Below are positions 4,263 to 5,384 of a DNA stretch of 5,384 bases, in pieces (within the stretch, counting starts at the first letter, position 1; each line of letters opens with the position of its first letter). A program made the translations under genes and the position numbers. The notes under the pieces are model-generated. The model worked only from the letters and a program-made list of their open reading frames with translations, made no database searches and was not told where the DNA came from. The stretch covers positions 1 through 5,384 of the forward strand of contig JASLCO010000378.1 in the NCBI GenBank assembly GCA_030146505.1. The letters are read 5' to 3'. The stretch comes from Moraxellaceae bacterium. GTDB taxonomy: Bacteria; Pseudomonadota; Gammaproteobacteria; Pseudomonadales; Moraxellaceae.

Positions 4263-5384
4263 TCAGGCGCGCAGCCATTGCAGGATGAGTTCCGGCACGG
4301 AATCGACGGCGCGTATGGCCGCCGTATTGATTTGCCAGAGACGCATGTCGCCGAAAGGCGTGCCTATGCCGTAATTCACCACATAGCCCACGGCCAGCTC
4401 ACGCGAAGGATCACACCAGGCGCCGGAGCCGCCATAGCCGAAATGACCAAAGGCATGCGGCGTACGCGGGCCGGTGGTGAAAACACGGTGATAACCCATG
4501 CGCCAGCGCATGGGCAGGGGAATCACGGCACCGCGCGCCGTATTCTGCGTACGTGCAATCTGCTGCACGGTATTGGCCGACATCAGGCGCGTACCATCGA
4601 ATTCGCCGCCATTGCCCAATGCCGCATAGATTTTTGCCAGCGAGCGCGCATTGAACATGCCACCTGCACCGGGAATGCAGGCCTGCACGGTTTCCGGAGC
4701 ACTCCAGTCAAACTTCGCCATGCCATGCGGCACCATGGCCTGCAGGGTGGAATCCGGATCAAAACCGGAAAGACGCAGGCCGGATTCGATCAGCTGCTGT
4801 GCCAGCGGTGTTTTTTTCGGGCGCTTGGGCTGCGAGGGATCACGCGGCTTTTTTTCCGGCACGATGAGTTTGGCGCAGCGCCCCAGTTCGTCCTCCGGCA
4901 CGCCGATAAAACAGCCATCCAGTTGCAAAGGTTCACTCAACTCTTCGCGCAGGACTTGGCCCAGCGGCTTGCCCGCCACCTTTTCCACGAGCCCGCCCAC
5001 CAGCCAGCCATAGGTCAGTGCGTGATAGCCATTACGCTCGCCGGGTCTATGCGTCGGCGCCGCCTCTTCCATGAGCTTGAGCATATGTGGCCAGTCACGC
5101 ATTTCCGCAGCATCGGCAATCAGGCTGCGAACGGGATAAAGGCCAGCTTCGTGGCAAAGCAGCTGGCGCACGGTGATCGTCGCCTTGCCGTTTTGCGCGA
5201 ACGCGGGCCAGTAATCGGCCACAGGACGGTCGTATTCCAACTCGCCACGGCTGGCGAGGATATGCAGCAGCGTGGAAACAATGCCCTTGGTGGTGGAGAA
5301 AGACAGGGAAAGCGTGTCGGCCGTCCAGGGCGTGCCTTCGCGATCGCGGCTGCCACCCCAGATATCGATCACCTTCTCGCCACG
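4263..5384 (-). CDS. EstB-like serine hydrolase, class C beta-lactamase fold, N-terminus cut
   Basis: The frame is open to the right edge, giving 373 visible residues. The internal GTG at 5372 is not the start, because family-like sequence (RGEKV before IDIWGGS) continues to the edge; roughly 30-45 residues are probably missing. Counting from the edge, the features are the nucleophile motif STTK (Ser30, Lys33), a Tyr120 box (YHALTYGWLVG) replacing the YxN of true beta-lactamases, and HFGYGGSG (314-321) in the KTG position. These fit EstB-type carboxylesterases and transpeptidase-like hydrolases rather than a resistance enzyme. No conclusion on a signal peptide is possible because the N-terminus is absent. 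A Lys/Pro-rich stretch (176-193, EKKPRDPSQPKRPKKTP) is probably a surface loop. The gene converges on the hydratase and shares its terminator, so functional linkage is not implied. The natural substrate is unknown. Confidence 0.88.
   Translation of the reverse strand, partial: RGEKVIDIWGGSRDREGTPWTADTLSLSFSTTKGIVSTLLHILASRGELEYDRPVADYWPAFAQNGKATITVRQLLCHEAGLYPVRSLIADAAEMRDWPHMLKLMEEAAPTHRPGERNGYHALTYGWLVGGLVEKVAGKPLGQVLREELSEPLQLDGCFIGVPEDELGRCAKLIVPEKKPRDPSQPKRPKKTPLAQQLIESGLRLSGFDPDSTLQAMVPHGMAKFDWSAPETVQACIPGAGGMFNARSLAKIYAALGNGGEFDGTRLMSANTVQQIARTQNTARGAVIPLPMRWRMGYHRVFTTGPRTPHAFGHFGYGGSGAWCDPSRELAVGYVVNYGIGTPFGDMRLWQINTAAIRAVDSVPELILQWLRA

Noticed and set aside
4263..5384. Antibiotic-resistance beta-lactamase
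   Set aside because: The YxN motif is replaced by YHA and the KTG position by HFG, as in EstB-type esterases; the missing N-terminus prevents a signal-peptide check.

Overview
The window looks like a chromosomal segment of a GC-rich proteobacterium. Protein style points to Beta- or Gammaproteobacteria (Burkholderiales- or Pseudomonas-like), but this is judged by eye and the genus is not resolved. It carries a compact acyl-CoA metabolism locus of four clear genes, with no phage, transposase, CRISPR, tRNA or rRNA.

Layout. Bases 1-140 hold a possible 3' end of a plus-strand gene cut by the left edge, overlapped and followed by a cluster of TGCGAA palindromes. A terminator at 141-169 closes a minus-strand FadI/FadA2-type thiolase (188-1465). 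A 434-base divergent intergenic region (1466-1899) follows. It contains a candidate thiolase promoter, several small inverted repeats, a degenerate 14-16 base tandem repeat and two competing hairpins. To its right, on the plus strand, lie a high-molecular-weight FabG-type ketoreductase (1900-3246) and a double-hotdog MaoC-type (R)-hydratase (3342-4202), probably co-transcribed. The 95-base gap between them is almost filled by an unusual octamer-built palindrome. A perfect 18-bp bidirectional terminator (4215-4255) separates the hydratase from a convergent EstB-like serine hydrolase of the class C beta-lactamase fold (4263 to the right edge, N-terminus missing).

How the genes fit together. Thiolase, 3-ketoacyl reductase and 3-hydroxyacyl dehydratase are three of the four activities of a fatty-acyl cycle. 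The missing one is an acyl-CoA dehydrogenase or enoyl reductase. From memory of the families, the same three types sit together in mycobacteria as fadA2-fabG4-htdX, so this is a recognisable conserved module rather than a new system. The reductase and hydratase types are expected to handle (R)-3-hydroxyacyl thioesters, unlike the (S)-specific classical FadB/FadJ route. The physiological direction (breakdown, elongation, or supply of (R)-3-hydroxyacyl units) cannot be read from the sequence. The most unusual signals are non-coding: the octamer palindrome inside the operon, near-identical terminators at both ends of the module, and the repeats in the divergent leader.
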